Positions 1-8,347 of a stretch of 64,000 nt of DNA are shown piece after piece. The position numbers and the translations under genes are program-made. Origin of the DNA: Fluviicoccus sp. (lineage in GTDB: Bacteria; Pseudomonadota; Gammaproteobacteria; Pseudomonadales; Moraxellaceae). Location: the NCBI RefSeq assembly GCF_030646115.1, contig NZ_JAUSMX010000018.1:186001-250000 (forward strand). The letters are read 5' to 3'. Positions within the stretch are counted from its first letter, which is position 1, and every line of letters begins with the position of its first letter. Below the pieces are notes generated by a model. It was given only the letters and a program-made list of their open reading frames with translations, was not told where the DNA came from and made no database searches.

Positions 1-855
1 AACCTGCATGACTGGCAGCCGGGCCAGCGTGCCGGGCTGTTGCCTGCGGGTGAGGCCTACGTCTGGCATGTGCACTTGCATGAACCCGTGGAGTGCGGCG
101 TGCTCAATGCCGCCAACAGCGCTTATGTGCTGACCACACTGGACCTCGCCGCCAACGCCTGTCTTTCCGGCTCGGCGGCGGGCATGGTCACCGCGCCGGT
201 GCAGAAGTCCATCATCAACGAAGCCGGAATTCACTTCAGCGGCCACACCGAATTCCTGCAGGAACTGTGCGGCGTGCCCAAAGTGGTGATGATGCTGGCC
301 TGCCCCGGACTGCGGGTGGCGCTGGCCACCACACACCTGCCGCTGCGGGCAGTGGCGGACGCCATTACCCCGGATACGCTGCGGCAGGTGATCCGCATTC
401 TGGACCATGACCTGAAGCACCATTTCGGCATCGCCTCGCCCAACATTCTGGTTTGCGGCCTGAACCCGCATGCCGGGGAAGGCGGACATCTGGGCGACGA
501 GGAAATCCGGGTCATCAACCCCACCCTGAAGGAATTGCGGGCCGAAGGCATCCGGTTGAGTGAAGCCCTGCCCGCCGACACCCTGTTCACCCCCAAGTAC
601 CTTGCCACCGCCGATGCCGTGCTGGCGATGTATCACGATCAGGGACTGCCGGTGCTGAAGGCGCGCGGTTTTGGCGAGGCGGTGAACGTGACGCTGGGGC
701 TACCGATCGTGCGCACTTCCGTGGACCATGGCACGGCGTTGTCGCTGGCCGGAACCGGGCGGGCAGAGTCAGGCAGCCTGCTGGCGGCATTGAGGATGGC
801 GGGGGAAATGGCTTATCGTCGCCCGGACCAGGCTGGCACCACACCGCCGCCCTGA
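1..855 (+). CDS. pdxA: 4-hydroxythreonine-4-phosphate dehydrogenase PdxA (5' truncated)
   Basis: The reading frame is open from base 1, so the N-terminus lies outside the window; the visible part is 284 codons. PdxA oxidises 4-phospho-hydroxy-L-threonine with NAD in the cytoplasmic pyridoxal 5'-phosphate pathway. Family signatures are plain: [11 protein letters not shown] near the left end, the metal-ligand histidines in SGHTEF, in LNPHAGEGG and in AMYHDQG, and the C-terminal block [14 protein letters not shown]. The gene precedes ksgA-apaG-apaH, the usual gammaproteobacterial order, but here a minus-strand kinase gene separates it from ksgA. The last residues (after AYRRPDQAG) are a short non-conserved tail. 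Identification is secure; only the start is missing. Confidence 0.96.
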   Translation, partial: NLHDWQPGQRAGLLPAGEAYVWHVHLHEPVECGVLNAANSAYVLTTLDLAANACLSGSAAGMVTAPVQKSIINEAGIHFSGHTEFLQELCGVPKVVMMLACPGLRVALATTHLPLRAVADAITPDTLRQVIRILDHDLKHHFGIASPNILVCGLNPHAGEGGHLGDEEIRVINPTLKELRAEGIRLSEALPADTLFTPKYLATADAVLAMYHDQGLPVLKARGFGEAVNVTLGLPIVRTSVDHGTALSLAGTGRAESGSLLAALRMAGEMAYRRPDQAGTTPPP

Positions 856-892
856 CCGGGGCGCGCGGCATCAACCCTTGGGCCTGGCAGCC

Positions 893-2674
893 CTACTCAC
901 AGGCTCGCAAGGCTTGCTTTTTGCCTCCCTGCATACGCACCAGTTTCTCCTTGACCAGCCGGTATTCGGTGAGCCCGCCATTCGGCAGCGCCGCATCAGC
1001 CGCCGCCGGGAGGGTGAATACCTTGCCGTCATAGGCGGCCACCACGGTTTCTGTGGATGTCCGCTTGGCGGCCCCTTCCCCGCCGCTGATATGCAGGCTA
1101 TCGCCGTTGAGTATCCAGGTTGCCACGTCCTGAGTGCAGTCGGTCACGGCCCAGACCCCGTTCAGGCTCTGCACCAGGGCCAGACGGCGACCGGCAAATA
1201 TCTTCACTTGGTCATCATTCCAGTCCTTGAGGCGGCTCAGTTGCTGTGAAGCGGACTGAAGCAGCAATTCCGCCTCCTCCGGACTTCCCTGCAGCCGGGC
1301 AGATTCCGCCAGGCCCAGCCGTTTTTTGGCGGCAGGCAACTCCTTTTTGAACTTGTCGGTATAGAGCGCCATGGCTTCAGTGGCGACGGCGCGCGTTTCC
1401 TCTGCCTTCAGCAAGGACTGGCGAAGACCGGCGCTCGCCTGCGGATCCCGGCTCAACCGGATCTTTTCCCGATAATAGTCAATGCTGCTGTCCGCCTCTT
1501 GCTGTGACTTGGCCAGCGTCGGGAGAACCTTGTCCAGTTCCGCCAGCAACTGCCGCGACTGCATCTCCACCAAACGGGACTGGCTGGCGGGCTGATAGTA
1601 GAACCAGCCGGCCGCCGCACCCGCCACCGTCAACAGTGTCAACAACCAGGGCAGGCGGCGACGGGAGGCCGAGCTTCGCGGACGGAGCAAGAGCACCGCA
1701 TCCGGTTTGGCATCCGGCCCGTCCGGCCTGACCGCATCCTCGGGCATTTCCAGATACTTTTTCCAGGCCGCAATGGAAGGCGGCCGGTCCTCGGTGCGCA
1801 CCGCCAGGCCGACATCAATGGCATGCAGGATATTGCGGGGGTATTGTCCGGCATGTGTCTGCCACAGCGGTTCGACCGCGTCATGACAGATGCGGACCGC
1901 CGAGGCCGGCGGCGCATGGCCGGTGATCAACTTGTACAGCAACGCCGAAAGCGCATAAATATCAGTCCATGCCCCCTGACGGCCGCTTTCGTCATATTGC
2001 TCGATTGGCGCATAACCGGCCTTGAGAATGACCGTCACGCTTTCGGATTTGTCGACAATGCGTCGCGCCGCCCCGAAATCCAGCAGCATCGGCTGGCCGT
2101 TCTTGAGGATGAACACATTGTCCGGCGAAATGTCACGATGATAGATCTGACGCTCGTGCAGGTAGGAAAGCGCGGGCAACAAACCGTCAAGCAGTGCATG
2201 GATCAGCTTCGGGGAGTCGGCCGCCGTCAGATCCGGCAACAGGCGTGACAGCGGTTCGCCCTCATAAAACGGCATCACCATATAAGCCGTGCCGTTTTCC
2301 TCCCAGAAATGCAGCACCTGCACCAGTCCGGGATGATTCAGTTCTGACAGCAGCATGGCTTCCTTGACGAAACAGCGCATGCCCAGGGAGAACAAGTCTT
2401 CGTCCTTTTCGGATCTCAAACGCACCGCATGGGAGTTGACGCGGTCCAGCATGGCGGACGGGAAAAACTCCTTGATGGCGACATGGCGGCCGGTGACATC
2501 CTGCACGGCCCGGTAAACAATGCCGAAACCGCCAATGCCCAAAACGGCTTCAATGGTAAAGTTGCCCACCCGGATGCCCGGCTCCAGCGCTGCGCCATGC
2601 ATGGTATTCTGGCCCCCCGCCTCGGCAGCCGTAGGGCCGGACCGGACAGAGGTTATTTCTTCTTCATTCGCCAC
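893..2674 (-). CDS. Membrane-anchored Ser/Thr protein kinase (PknB-like)
   Basis: The 593-residue product has a complete Hanks-type kinase domain: glycine loop GIGGFG (about 46-51), catalytic lysine in VAIKEF (about K68), HRDISPDN (about 179-186), and DFG (about 199-201), followed by GYAPIEQY and a WTDIYALSALLYKL segment common in proteobacterial kinases. A single hydrophobic helix after a basic stretch (RRRLPWLLTLLTVAGAAAGWF, about 340-360) would place the kinase in the cytoplasm and a helical, charged C-terminal region plus a small beta-rich tail outside. I chose GTG at 2674 because AGGA precedes it; the frame stays open to a TTG at 2752, which has no good ribosome-binding site. It lies antiparallel between pdxA and ksgA, so it is probably an insertion into that housekeeping run. 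Substrate unknown. Confidence 0.88.
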   Translation of the reverse strand: MANEEEITSVRSGPTAAEAGGQNTMHGAALEPGIRVGNFTIEAVLGIGGFGIVYRAVQDVTGRHVAIKEFFPSAMLDRVNSHAVRLRSEKDEDLFSLGMRCFVKEAMLLSELNHPGLVQVLHFWEENGTAYMVMPFYEGEPLSRLLPDLTAADSPKLIHALLDGLLPALSYLHERQIYHRDISPDNVFILKNGQPMLLDFGAARRIVDKSESVTVILKAGYAPIEQYDESGRQGAWTDIYALSALLYKLITGHAPPASAVRICHDAVEPLWQTHAGQYPRNILHAIDVGLAVRTEDRPPSIAAWKKYLEMPEDAVRPDGPDAKPDAVLLLRPRSSASRRRLPWLLTLLTVAGAAAGWFYYQPASQSRLVEMQSRQLLAELDKVLPTLAKSQQEADSSIDYYREKIRLSRDPQASAGLRQSLLKAEETRAVATEAMALYTDKFKKELPAAKKRLGLAESARLQGSPEEAELLLQSASQQLSRLKDWNDDQVKIFAGRRLALVQSLNGVWAVTDCTQDVATWILNGDSLHISGGEGAAKRTSTETVVAAYDGKVFTLPAAADAALPNGGLTEYRLVKEKLVRMQGGKKQALRACE

Positions 2675-2842
2675 GGGGAGAATTCCTGTGCAGGCCAATG
2701 GATTTCGCCCGCTTCTGACGCCAAGACTGCCACAGCCGTCCGGATGCGCCAAGACGCAATAACAACAGAAAACCCGACGCCGGGGGACAAACGTCCGGTT
2801 TTGCCCTAGAATTCAGCCCCAGCCCACCAGATCAGTCCCGAC

Positions 2843-3646
2843 ATGTCTCTTGACCTGCAAGGCCACACCGCCCGCAAGCGTTTTGGCCAGAATTTCCTGC
2901 ACGACGAAAACATCATCCGTCGCATTGTCCAGTGCTTCGCCCCGGTGCCCGGCCAGCATGTGGTCGAGATCGGCCCCGGCCTGGGCGCGCTGACCCGTCA
3001 CCTGCTGTCCTTCCTCAGCGAAATGCACGTGGTGGAGCTGGACCGGGATCTGGCCGCGCGCCTGCCCCATACCTTCGCCGGTCAGGGCACACTGCATATC
3101 CATCAGGCCGACGCGCTGGACTTTGATTTCAGCACGCTGGTCAAGGACGGGGAAAAATTGCGCATCATCGGCAACCTGCCCTACAACATTTCCACCCCGC
3201 TGATTTTCCACCTGCTGACCTTTGCCGGGCGGGTGGAGGACATGTGCTTCATGCTGCAAAAGGAAGTGGTGGACCGCCTGGCCGCCGAACCCGGCACCGC
3301 CGATTACGGCCGGTTGGGGGTGATGGTGCAGTACCGTTGCCGCGTGGACTGGCTGTTGGCCGTGCCGCCGGGCGCGTTCAACCCGCCGCCCAAAGTGCAG
3401 TCCGCGGTGGTAAAGCTGACACCGCACACCGTCTCGCCCTATACTTGTGACAATGAACCCTTGCTCGGCCAAGTCGTGGCCGCCGCCTTCAACCAGCGTC
3501 GCAAGACCTTGCGCAATGCCCTGAAATCGTTGGCCGCCGATGAAGACTTTGCCGCCGTCGGCATTGATCCCGGCCTGCGCGGTGAAGTGCTGAGCGTGGA
3601 ACAGTTTGTCCGTCTCACCAATCAGTTGAACCGTCATGTCCAATAA
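2843..3646 (+). CDS. rsmA: 16S rRNA (adenine1518-N6/adenine1519-N6)-dimethyltransferase
   Basis: RsmA (KsgA) dimethylates two adjacent adenosines in helix 45 of 16S rRNA late in 30S assembly, using S-adenosylmethionine. The 267-residue protein is of normal length. It shows KRFGQNFL at the N-terminus, the SAM-binding motif EIGPGLGALT (about residues 45-54), and the catalytic motif NLPYNIS (about 111-117), followed by a helical C-terminal domain with FNQRRKTLRNAL. The ATG at 2843 is the only start consistent with the conserved N-terminus. Its 3' end overlaps apaG by 11 bases, so the two are probably co-translated. Confidence 0.97.
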   Translation: MSLDLQGHTARKRFGQNFLHDENIIRRIVQCFAPVPGQHVVEIGPGLGALTRHLLSFLSEMHVVELDRDLAARLPHTFAGQGTLHIHQADALDFDFSTLVKDGEKLRIIGNLPYNISTPLIFHLLTFAGRVEDMCFMLQKEVVDRLAAEPGTADYGRLGVMVQYRCRVDWLLAVPPGAFNPPPKVQSAVVKLTPHTVSPYTCDNEPLLGQVVAAAFNQRRKTLRNALKSLAADEDFAAVGIDPGLRGEVLSVEQFVRLTNQLNRHVQ

Positions 3647-4016
3647 TGAAGCCCGGATCCGGGTTAATGTGAAATCCGAATTCGTCCCGGAGCAGTCTGA
3701 CCCCGGCACCGAACGTTATGTCTTTGCCTACCACATCGCCATTACCAATGAAGGTGAGGAACCGGCGCGGCTGTTGACTCGTCACTGGGTGATTACCGAC
3801 GGCGAAGCCAAGGTGGAGGAAGTTCGCGGCGACGGCGTGGTGGGGCAACAACCCTCGATTGCCCCCGGCGAAACCTACGAATACAGCAGCGGCGCCATCC
3901 TGAAGACTCCGGTGGGCAGCATGCAGGGTTCCTACGGCATGATTGACGAGCACGGCGAACGCTTCGAAGCGCCGATTCCGGTGTTCCGCCTGGCCGTTCC
4001 ACGCATGGTGCACTGA
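3636..4016 (+). CDS. apaG: ApaG domain protein (Co2+/Mg2+ efflux protein ApaG family)
   Basis: A 126-residue DUF525/ApaG protein, a fibronectin-III-like beta-sandwich. The family is linked to diadenosine-polyphosphate metabolism and divalent cation tolerance, but its biochemical role is not settled. Typical features are the start VNVKSEFVPEQSDP, the AYHIAITNEGEEPARLL strand, HWVITDG, and the GVVGQQPSIAPGETYEY loop (GxGVVGxQPxxxPGExYxY). It overlaps rsmA by 11 bases and shares one base with the start of apaH (TGATG), so the three form a translationally coupled unit. Confidence 0.96.
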   Translation: MSNNEARIRVNVKSEFVPEQSDPGTERYVFAYHIAITNEGEEPARLLTRHWVITDGEAKVEEVRGDGVVGQQPSIAPGETYEYSSGAILKTPVGSMQGSYGMIDEHGERFEAPIPVFRLAVPRMVH

Positions 4017-4852
4017 TGGCCGATTACGCCATTGGCGATATCCAGGGCTGCGCGGATTCCTTCAACGCTCTGTTGAAGGAAATCCGCTTCAACGCCGACG
4101 CCGACCGCTTGTGGCTGGCCGGCGATCTGGTGGCGCGCGGACCGGACTCACTGACCGTGCTGCGTCAGGTGAAGGCCATGGGCGACAATGTGCGCGTGGT
4201 GCTGGGCAACCACGACCTGCATTTGCTGGCGGGCTGGTACGGCTTCAGCCCCATCAAGAAGAAGGACGGCACCGCCCCCATTATCGAGGCCAAGGATGGT
4301 AAGGAACTGATTGACTGGCTGCGCCGCCAGCCGCTGTTCCTGGACATTCCGGAGCATCAGGCGGTGCTGACCCATGCCGGGATTCCCCCCTGCTGGAGCC
4401 TGGCGCAAACGCGGGTGCTGGCGGCGGAAGTGTCGGCGGTGTTGCGGCATGACGATCTGGTGAAGCAGTTTCTGGGCGGCATGTACGGCAACAGCCCCAA
4501 CTTGTGGCACGAACACCTGACCAGCACCCGGCGCTGGCGGGTGATTACCAATTACCTGACCCGGATGCGTCTGGTGAGTCTGGCGGGGGAACTGGAGTTC
4601 AGTTTCAAGGAGGATTTGGGCAGTGATTTGCCGGAGGGATTCCACCCTTGGTTCTCGTTGCCGAATCCGTCGCTTAAAGGGGTGCGCGTGCTGTTTGGGC
4701 ATTGGGCGGCGCTGGAAGGCAGCGGGCCGCAGCATCCGATTATTGCGCTGGACGGGGGGTGCGTTTGGGGGGGGACGTTGCTGGCTTACCGGCTGGATGA
4801 TGGGGCTTTTTTCAGTACGAAGGAAGGGTGTGAGGATTGTGGGTTGGGGTGA
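4016..4852 (+). CDS. apaH: Bis(5'-nucleosyl)-tetraphosphatase, symmetrical
   Basis: ApaH cleaves Ap4A symmetrically to two ADP and is also known to remove Np4 caps from RNA. The 278-residue protein belongs to the metallophosphoesterase fold: GDIQG at residues 7-11 (the family D-x-H position carries Q, as is usual in ApaH), GDLVARGPDS at about 40-49, GNHD at about 64-67, and THAGIPP at about 121-127. FGHWA near residue 232 is the late histidine motif. Length matches the family. It ends the ksgA-apaG-apaH run; the base composition drops sharply just after the stop codon. Confidence 0.96.
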   Translation: MADYAIGDIQGCADSFNALLKEIRFNADADRLWLAGDLVARGPDSLTVLRQVKAMGDNVRVVLGNHDLHLLAGWYGFSPIKKKDGTAPIIEAKDGKELIDWLRRQPLFLDIPEHQAVLTHAGIPPCWSLAQTRVLAAEVSAVLRHDDLVKQFLGGMYGNSPNLWHEHLTSTRRWRVITNYLTRMRLVSLAGELEFSFKEDLGSDLPEGFHPWFSLPNPSLKGVRVLFGHWAALEGSGPQHPIIALDGGCVWGGTLLAYRLDDGAFFSTKEGCEDCGLG

Positions 4853-4856
4853 GCCA

Positions 4857-5327
4857 ATGAAATTTATTTGTCCAGACTGCCAGACTACAAACCAAATATG
4901 TACTGACACCCATGTATCCTGTGGCAAATGCCACGCTTTACTCTCCGATAAAACTTATGGCCCTCTTGCTCAAAATAACGGATCAGTCACCGGATATATT
5001 GTTACAGCAATCATTGCCATCACAGGTACGTTGTATACCGTAAAACACATTGAAGACACGGATCAAATCGTTGCTTCAGCCAGCCATCCCAGTCTTTCAT
5101 ATCGACGTTTCCCTATGCCTATCGAATATGAATTAGTCAAAACTTGTGTAGAAGGAGCGAGGAAAACACTTACCATTTCCGAGTACAGGCATAAGCAAAC
5201 AGTCTGCCTTTGCATCATCGACAGAGCAACAAAAGCATTGACTTTTCATGAATACATACAAAGCCCACCCAAATTTGCTCAAGCATTTCGTGAACAGCAA
5301 GCATCATGCCTTGAAACGATCAAATGA
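4857..5327 (+). CDS. Small membrane protein with N-terminal zinc ribbon, unknown function
   Basis: The 156-residue product starts with a probable zinc ribbon (CPDC at residues 5-8 and CGKC at about 22-25), then has one membrane helix (GYIVTAIIAITGTLYTV, about 44-60) and a soluble C-terminal half with no motif I recognise. The ATG at 4857 is 4 bases after the apaH stop; the same frame stays open back into apaH, but that extension is out of frame with apaH and has no support. The coding sequence is clearly AT-richer than apaH, which suggests recent acquisition. Zinc-ribbon/TM proteins of this layout are common and undefined; no function is assigned. Confidence 0.65.
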   Translation: MKFICPDCQTTNQICTDTHVSCGKCHALLSDKTYGPLAQNNGSVTGYIVTAIIAITGTLYTVKHIEDTDQIVASASHPSLSYRRFPMPIEYELVKTCVEGARKTLTISEYRHKQTVCLCIIDRATKALTFHEYIQSPPKFAQAFREQQASCLETIK

Positions 5328-5425
5328 ACGGTTCATCATGAATAGGTTTTGCCCATTATTATGGGTTAATGCTCACAAATGAGGCAGCACTGAAAGGACT
5401 TACGGCACTTCCAGCGCTGATTGAT

Positions 5426-5524
5426 TTATCGACTGCGGGGAGGATTGTTGCCGCGTCCACCGCCAGATGGATTCCCAGTCGTGCTCGGTCCATTGTCCGG
5501 GCGAGGTGTATTGTACTGAATCAT
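5426..5524 (-). CDS. Putative 32-residue Pro/Gly/Asn-rich peptide
   Basis: On the minus strand an ATG at 5524 is preceded at normal distance by TAGGAGA, a strong Shine-Dalgarno match, and opens a 33-codon frame (32 residues plus stop). The peptide begins MIQYNTPRPDNGPSTTG and continues with NPSGGGRGNNPP, so it is almost free of hydrophobic residues, uncharged to basic and probably disordered. It is divergent from the gene at 5583. I know no function. It could be a small regulatory or ribosome-associated peptide, a secreted or processed peptide, or a chance ORF; the ribosome-binding site is the main argument for it. Confidence 0.4.
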   Translation of the reverse strand: MIQYNTPRPDNGPSTTGNPSGGGRGNNPPRSR

Positions 5525-5582
5525 GTCGTTCTCCTAAAGTTAAGGCACCTCATGGCGCCAGAGATCAGACTACAACGAGAGA

Positions 5583-5966
5583 ATGGGACAAATGGGGACA
5601 AAAGATCAGAAACGCACTGTAGAACTTCAAAAGGAGCTCAGGTTGATTGCTGCTAGGCTTGGCCTTTCGCTTCCTAAACTTGCAGACAAAATTTTTGACA
5701 AATCCTATTCTCCCAGTAATGCTGAAGAGGAGGATCAACTCCGTATTCGCTTTCGTGAAAGTTTCAAAAAACAGCTAGAACGAAAAACCACTAATCCAGA
5801 TTTTCTTTCACATCACATCGACACAATTAGTCGAACTTCGGAATTTCGCGATGCCCACCTAGTATTTCCAACGTACATTAAATCAGACAGCTTAGATAAC
5901 GAGCTACGTGAAACTCTAGAAAAAATATCTAGAGAGCTATCCTTTTGCATCTCCAACAAAGATTGA
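5583..5966 (+). CDS. Hypothetical protein with a possible N-terminal helix-turn-helix
   Basis: The product is 127 residues, highly charged and predicted mostly helical. Residues about 13-38 (LQKELRLIAARLGLSLPKLADKIF) resemble the first helices of a Cro/CI-type HTH (RLGLSLPKLADKI in the place of GLSQxELAxxl), but the match is too short to call. The rest has no family I recognise. An alternative ATG lies at 5592. The ribosome-binding site is weak (ACGAGAGA). It sits in the same AT-rich stretch as the zinc-ribbon gene upstream, so it is probably accessory DNA. Confidence 0.5.
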   Translation: MGQMGTKDQKRTVELQKELRLIAARLGLSLPKLADKIFDKSYSPSNAEEEDQLRIRFRESFKKQLERKTTNPDFLSHHIDTISRTSEFRDAHLVFPTYIKSDSLDNELRETLEKISRELSFCISNKD

Positions 5967-6414
5967 TTCTGAACTATTAATACCCCCGAACCGGAAACTT
6001 TACGGGGAATAATCAGGATTTCGAACCATAGACCATGGAGTCTTATTGCTTTTCACCATCCAGCCCAACTTCAGCATGCCATAAAACCATTAATTTTTAA
6101 ATTAGTCGCACCAAACAATCAAATGGCTTGATTACACCAGACTGATCCATTAATAACTAACGAAAATCAATCTGTCTGCACTGTTTTGTATTTGCATAAA
6201 AATCCTCCGACTCAAGCCCTTAAAAATTTAACTCTGGCACGCCCCCTGCATGTCCCTTCCCTGACAGCCCGCCCCACCGCTGTCGCCAAAGCCGGCCCGG
6301 TTATCCCCGTTTGCAAAAAGCAACGAACACCGCCAAGCCGACTTTAAAAAACGCGTCTAAGCTGAGAATCAGGAAGCCCTTTTCGGGTGCAGAACGACAA
6401 CACGAGGTCATGCC
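5967..6414. other. 448-bp AT-rich non-coding region upstream of prkA
   Basis: I see no credible gene here. It contains a short palindrome AATCAA-N5-TTGATT (6117-6133) that could be a protein-binding site, several AT runs, and close to its right end the sigma-54-type promoter described separately. The final 165 bases return to the high GC content of the chromosome backbone. Confidence 0.6.
6235..6250 (+). promoter_or_regulatory. Sigma-54 (RpoN) type -24/-12 promoter of prkA
   Basis: TGGCACGCCCCCTGCA matches the RpoN consensus TGGCACG-N4-TTGCA at nearly all positions and has the required GG-N10-GC spacing (GG at 6236-6237, GC at 6248-6249). It lies about 165 bases before prkA. In Escherichia coli the orthologous yeaGH operon is transcribed by sigma-54 with NtrC, so motif and target agree. 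Confidence 0.72.
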
Positions 6415-8337
6415 ATGAGCCTGTTTCGTCACTACCAATCCCGCTACGACCAAAGCCGGCCGGAAGAACTGACGCTGGAAGAATACCTGAACCTGTGCAA
6501 ACGGGACCCCGCCGCCTACGCCACCGCCCCCGAGCGCATGCTGCTGGCCATCGGCGAACCGGAGCTGGATGACACCAGCCGCGACCCGCGCCTTTCGCGC
6601 ATCTTTTCCAACAAGATCATCCGCCGTTACCCCGCCTTCAACGAGTTCTATGGCATGGAAGACGCCATAGAGCAGATCGTGGCCTACTTCCGCCACGCCG
6701 CGCAGGGTCTGGAAGAAAAGAAGCAGATCCTGTACCTGCTGGGACCGGTGGGCGGCGGCAAAAGCTCGCTGGCGGAGCGGCTGAAGGCGCTGATTGAGAA
6801 GACGCCCTTCTACGCCATCAAGGATTCGCCGGTGAACGAATCGCCCCTGGGCCTGTTCAATATCGAAGAAGACGGCGACATCCTGGAACAGGACTACGGC
6901 ATTCCCAAACGCTACCTGCGCGGCATCATGTCGCCGTGGGCGGTGAAACGGCTGAAGGAATTCGGCGGCGACATCAGCCAATTCCGCGTGGTGAAGCTGT
7001 ACCCCGCCATCCTGCACCAACTGGCCGTGTCCAAGACCGAGCCGGGGGATGAGAACAACCAGGATATTTCCGCGCTGGTGGGCAAGGTGGACATCCGCAA
7101 GCTGGAAGACTTCCCGCAGAGCGATGCCGACGCCTATTCCTTCTCCGGCGGGCTGTGCAAGGCCAATCGCGGCCTGATGGAATTCGTGGAAATGTTCAAG
7201 GCGCCGATCAAGGTGCTGCACCCGCTGCTGACCGCCACGCAGGAAGGCAACTACAACGGCACCGAGGCCATTGGCCCCATCCCGTTTGACGGCGTGGTGC
7301 TGGCGCACTCCAACGAGTCGGAATGGCTGAATTTCCGCAACAACAAGAACAACGAGGCCTTCATTGACCGGATTTTCATCGTCAAGGTGCCGTATTGCCT
7401 GCGGGTCACCGAGGAAATCCTGATCTACCAGAAGCTGCTGGACAACTCCTCGCTCAGCGCCAACCCCTGCGCCCCGGACACGCTGAAAATGCTGGCGCAG
7501 TTCACCGTGTTGTCGCGGCTGAAGGAGCCGGAAAACTCCAGCCTGTTCTCGAAAATGCGCATCTACGACGGCGAGAACCTGAAGGATACCGACCCGCGCG
7601 CCAAGTCCTATCAGGAGTATCGCGATACGGCCGGGGTTGACGAAGGCATGAACGGCCTGTCGACCCGCTTCGCCTTCAAGATCCTGTCCAAGGTGTTCAA
7701 TTACGATATCAGCGAGATCGCCGCCAATCCGGTGCATTTGCTGCACGTTCTGGAAATGCAGATTGAGCAGGAACAGTTCGCCAAGGACACCGCCGCCCGT
7801 TACCTGCGCTTCCTGAAGGAGTACATGGCGCCGCGCTATGTCGAGTTTATCGGCAAGGAAATCCAGACAGCGTATCTGGAGTCGTATTCCGAATATGGCC
7901 AGAACATCTTCGACCGCTATGTGCAGTACGCCGATTTCTGGATCCAGGACCAGGAATTCCGCGACCCCGATACCGGCGAAATCTTCAACCGCCAAGCGCT
8001 GAACGAGGAACTGGAGAAGATCGAGAAACCGGCCGGGATTTCCAACCCCAAGGACTTCCGCAACGAAGTGGTCAACTTCGTGCTGCGCGCCCGCGCCAAC
8101 AACAACGGCAAGAACCCGACATGGATGTCTTACGAAAAACTGCGCACGGTGATCGAGAAGAAGATGTTCTCCAACACCGAAGACCTGCTGCCAGTGATTT
8201 CCTTCAATCCGAAGGCCTCGAAGTCGGACCAGCAGAAGCACCAGGACTTTGTACGCCGCATGACCGACCGCGGTTATACCGAGAAACAAGTGCGGTTGTT
8301 GTGTGAGTGGTATTTGCGGTTCCGCAAAGCGCAGTAA
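6415..8337 (+). CDS. prkA: PrkA family serine protein kinase (YeaG)
   Basis: The 640-residue protein has the PrkA architecture: an N-terminal AAA-type domain with Walker A GPVGGGKS (about 110-117) and, in the second half, the PrkA C-terminal domain. The family acts in starvation and stress responses in the cytoplasm; kinase activity is reported for several members, and a AAA-protease-like activity has been proposed for some. Length is typical. The ATG at 6415 starts the conserved FRHYQSRYD segment. It is first in a three-gene block with yeaH (10-base gap) and spoVR, and a sigma-54 motif lies upstream, which implies control by nitrogen or another enhancer-binding-protein signal. Confidence 0.95.
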   Translation: MSLFRHYQSRYDQSRPEELTLEEYLNLCKRDPAAYATAPERMLLAIGEPELDDTSRDPRLSRIFSNKIIRRYPAFNEFYGMEDAIEQIVAYFRHAAQGLEEKKQILYLLGPVGGGKSSLAERLKALIEKTPFYAIKDSPVNESPLGLFNIEEDGDILEQDYGIPKRYLRGIMSPWAVKRLKEFGGDISQFRVVKLYPAILHQLAVSKTEPGDENNQDISALVGKVDIRKLEDFPQSDADAYSFSGGLCKANRGLMEFVEMFKAPIKVLHPLLTATQEGNYNGTEAIGPIPFDGVVLAHSNESEWLNFRNNKNNEAFIDRIFIVKVPYCLRVTEEILIYQKLLDNSSLSANPCAPDTLKMLAQFTVLSRLKEPENSSLFSKMRIYDGENLKDTDPRAKSYQEYRDTAGVDEGMNGLSTRFAFKILSKVFNYDISEIAANPVHLLHVLEMQIEQEQFAKDTAARYLRFLKEYMAPRYVEFIGKEIQTAYLESYSEYGQNIFDRYVQYADFWIQDQEFRDPDTGEIFNRQALNEELEKIEKPAGISNPKDFRNEVVNFVLRARANNNGKNPTWMSYEKLRTVIEKKMFSNTEDLLPVISFNPKASKSDQQKHQDFVRRMTDRGYTEKQVRLLCEWYLRFRKAQ

Positions 8338-8347
8338 CGGAGGTTCA

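Noticed and set aside
4623-4856. Upstream extension of the zinc-ribbon gene into apaH
   Set aside because: It would run out of frame through conserved ApaH sequence. The ATG at 4857 gives a protein that begins at the CPDC motif.
5369-5656. 95-codon plus-strand frame between the zinc-ribbon and HTH-like genes
   Set aside because: It has no ribosome-binding site and overlaps both the minus-strand 32-codon ORF and the next gene; composition is not protein-like.
6301-8289. 662-codon open frame on the minus strand opposite prkA
   Set aside because: It is antisense to a clearly identified PrkA gene, its translation is His/Gln/Val-rich like other high-GC antisense frames, and it has no family features.
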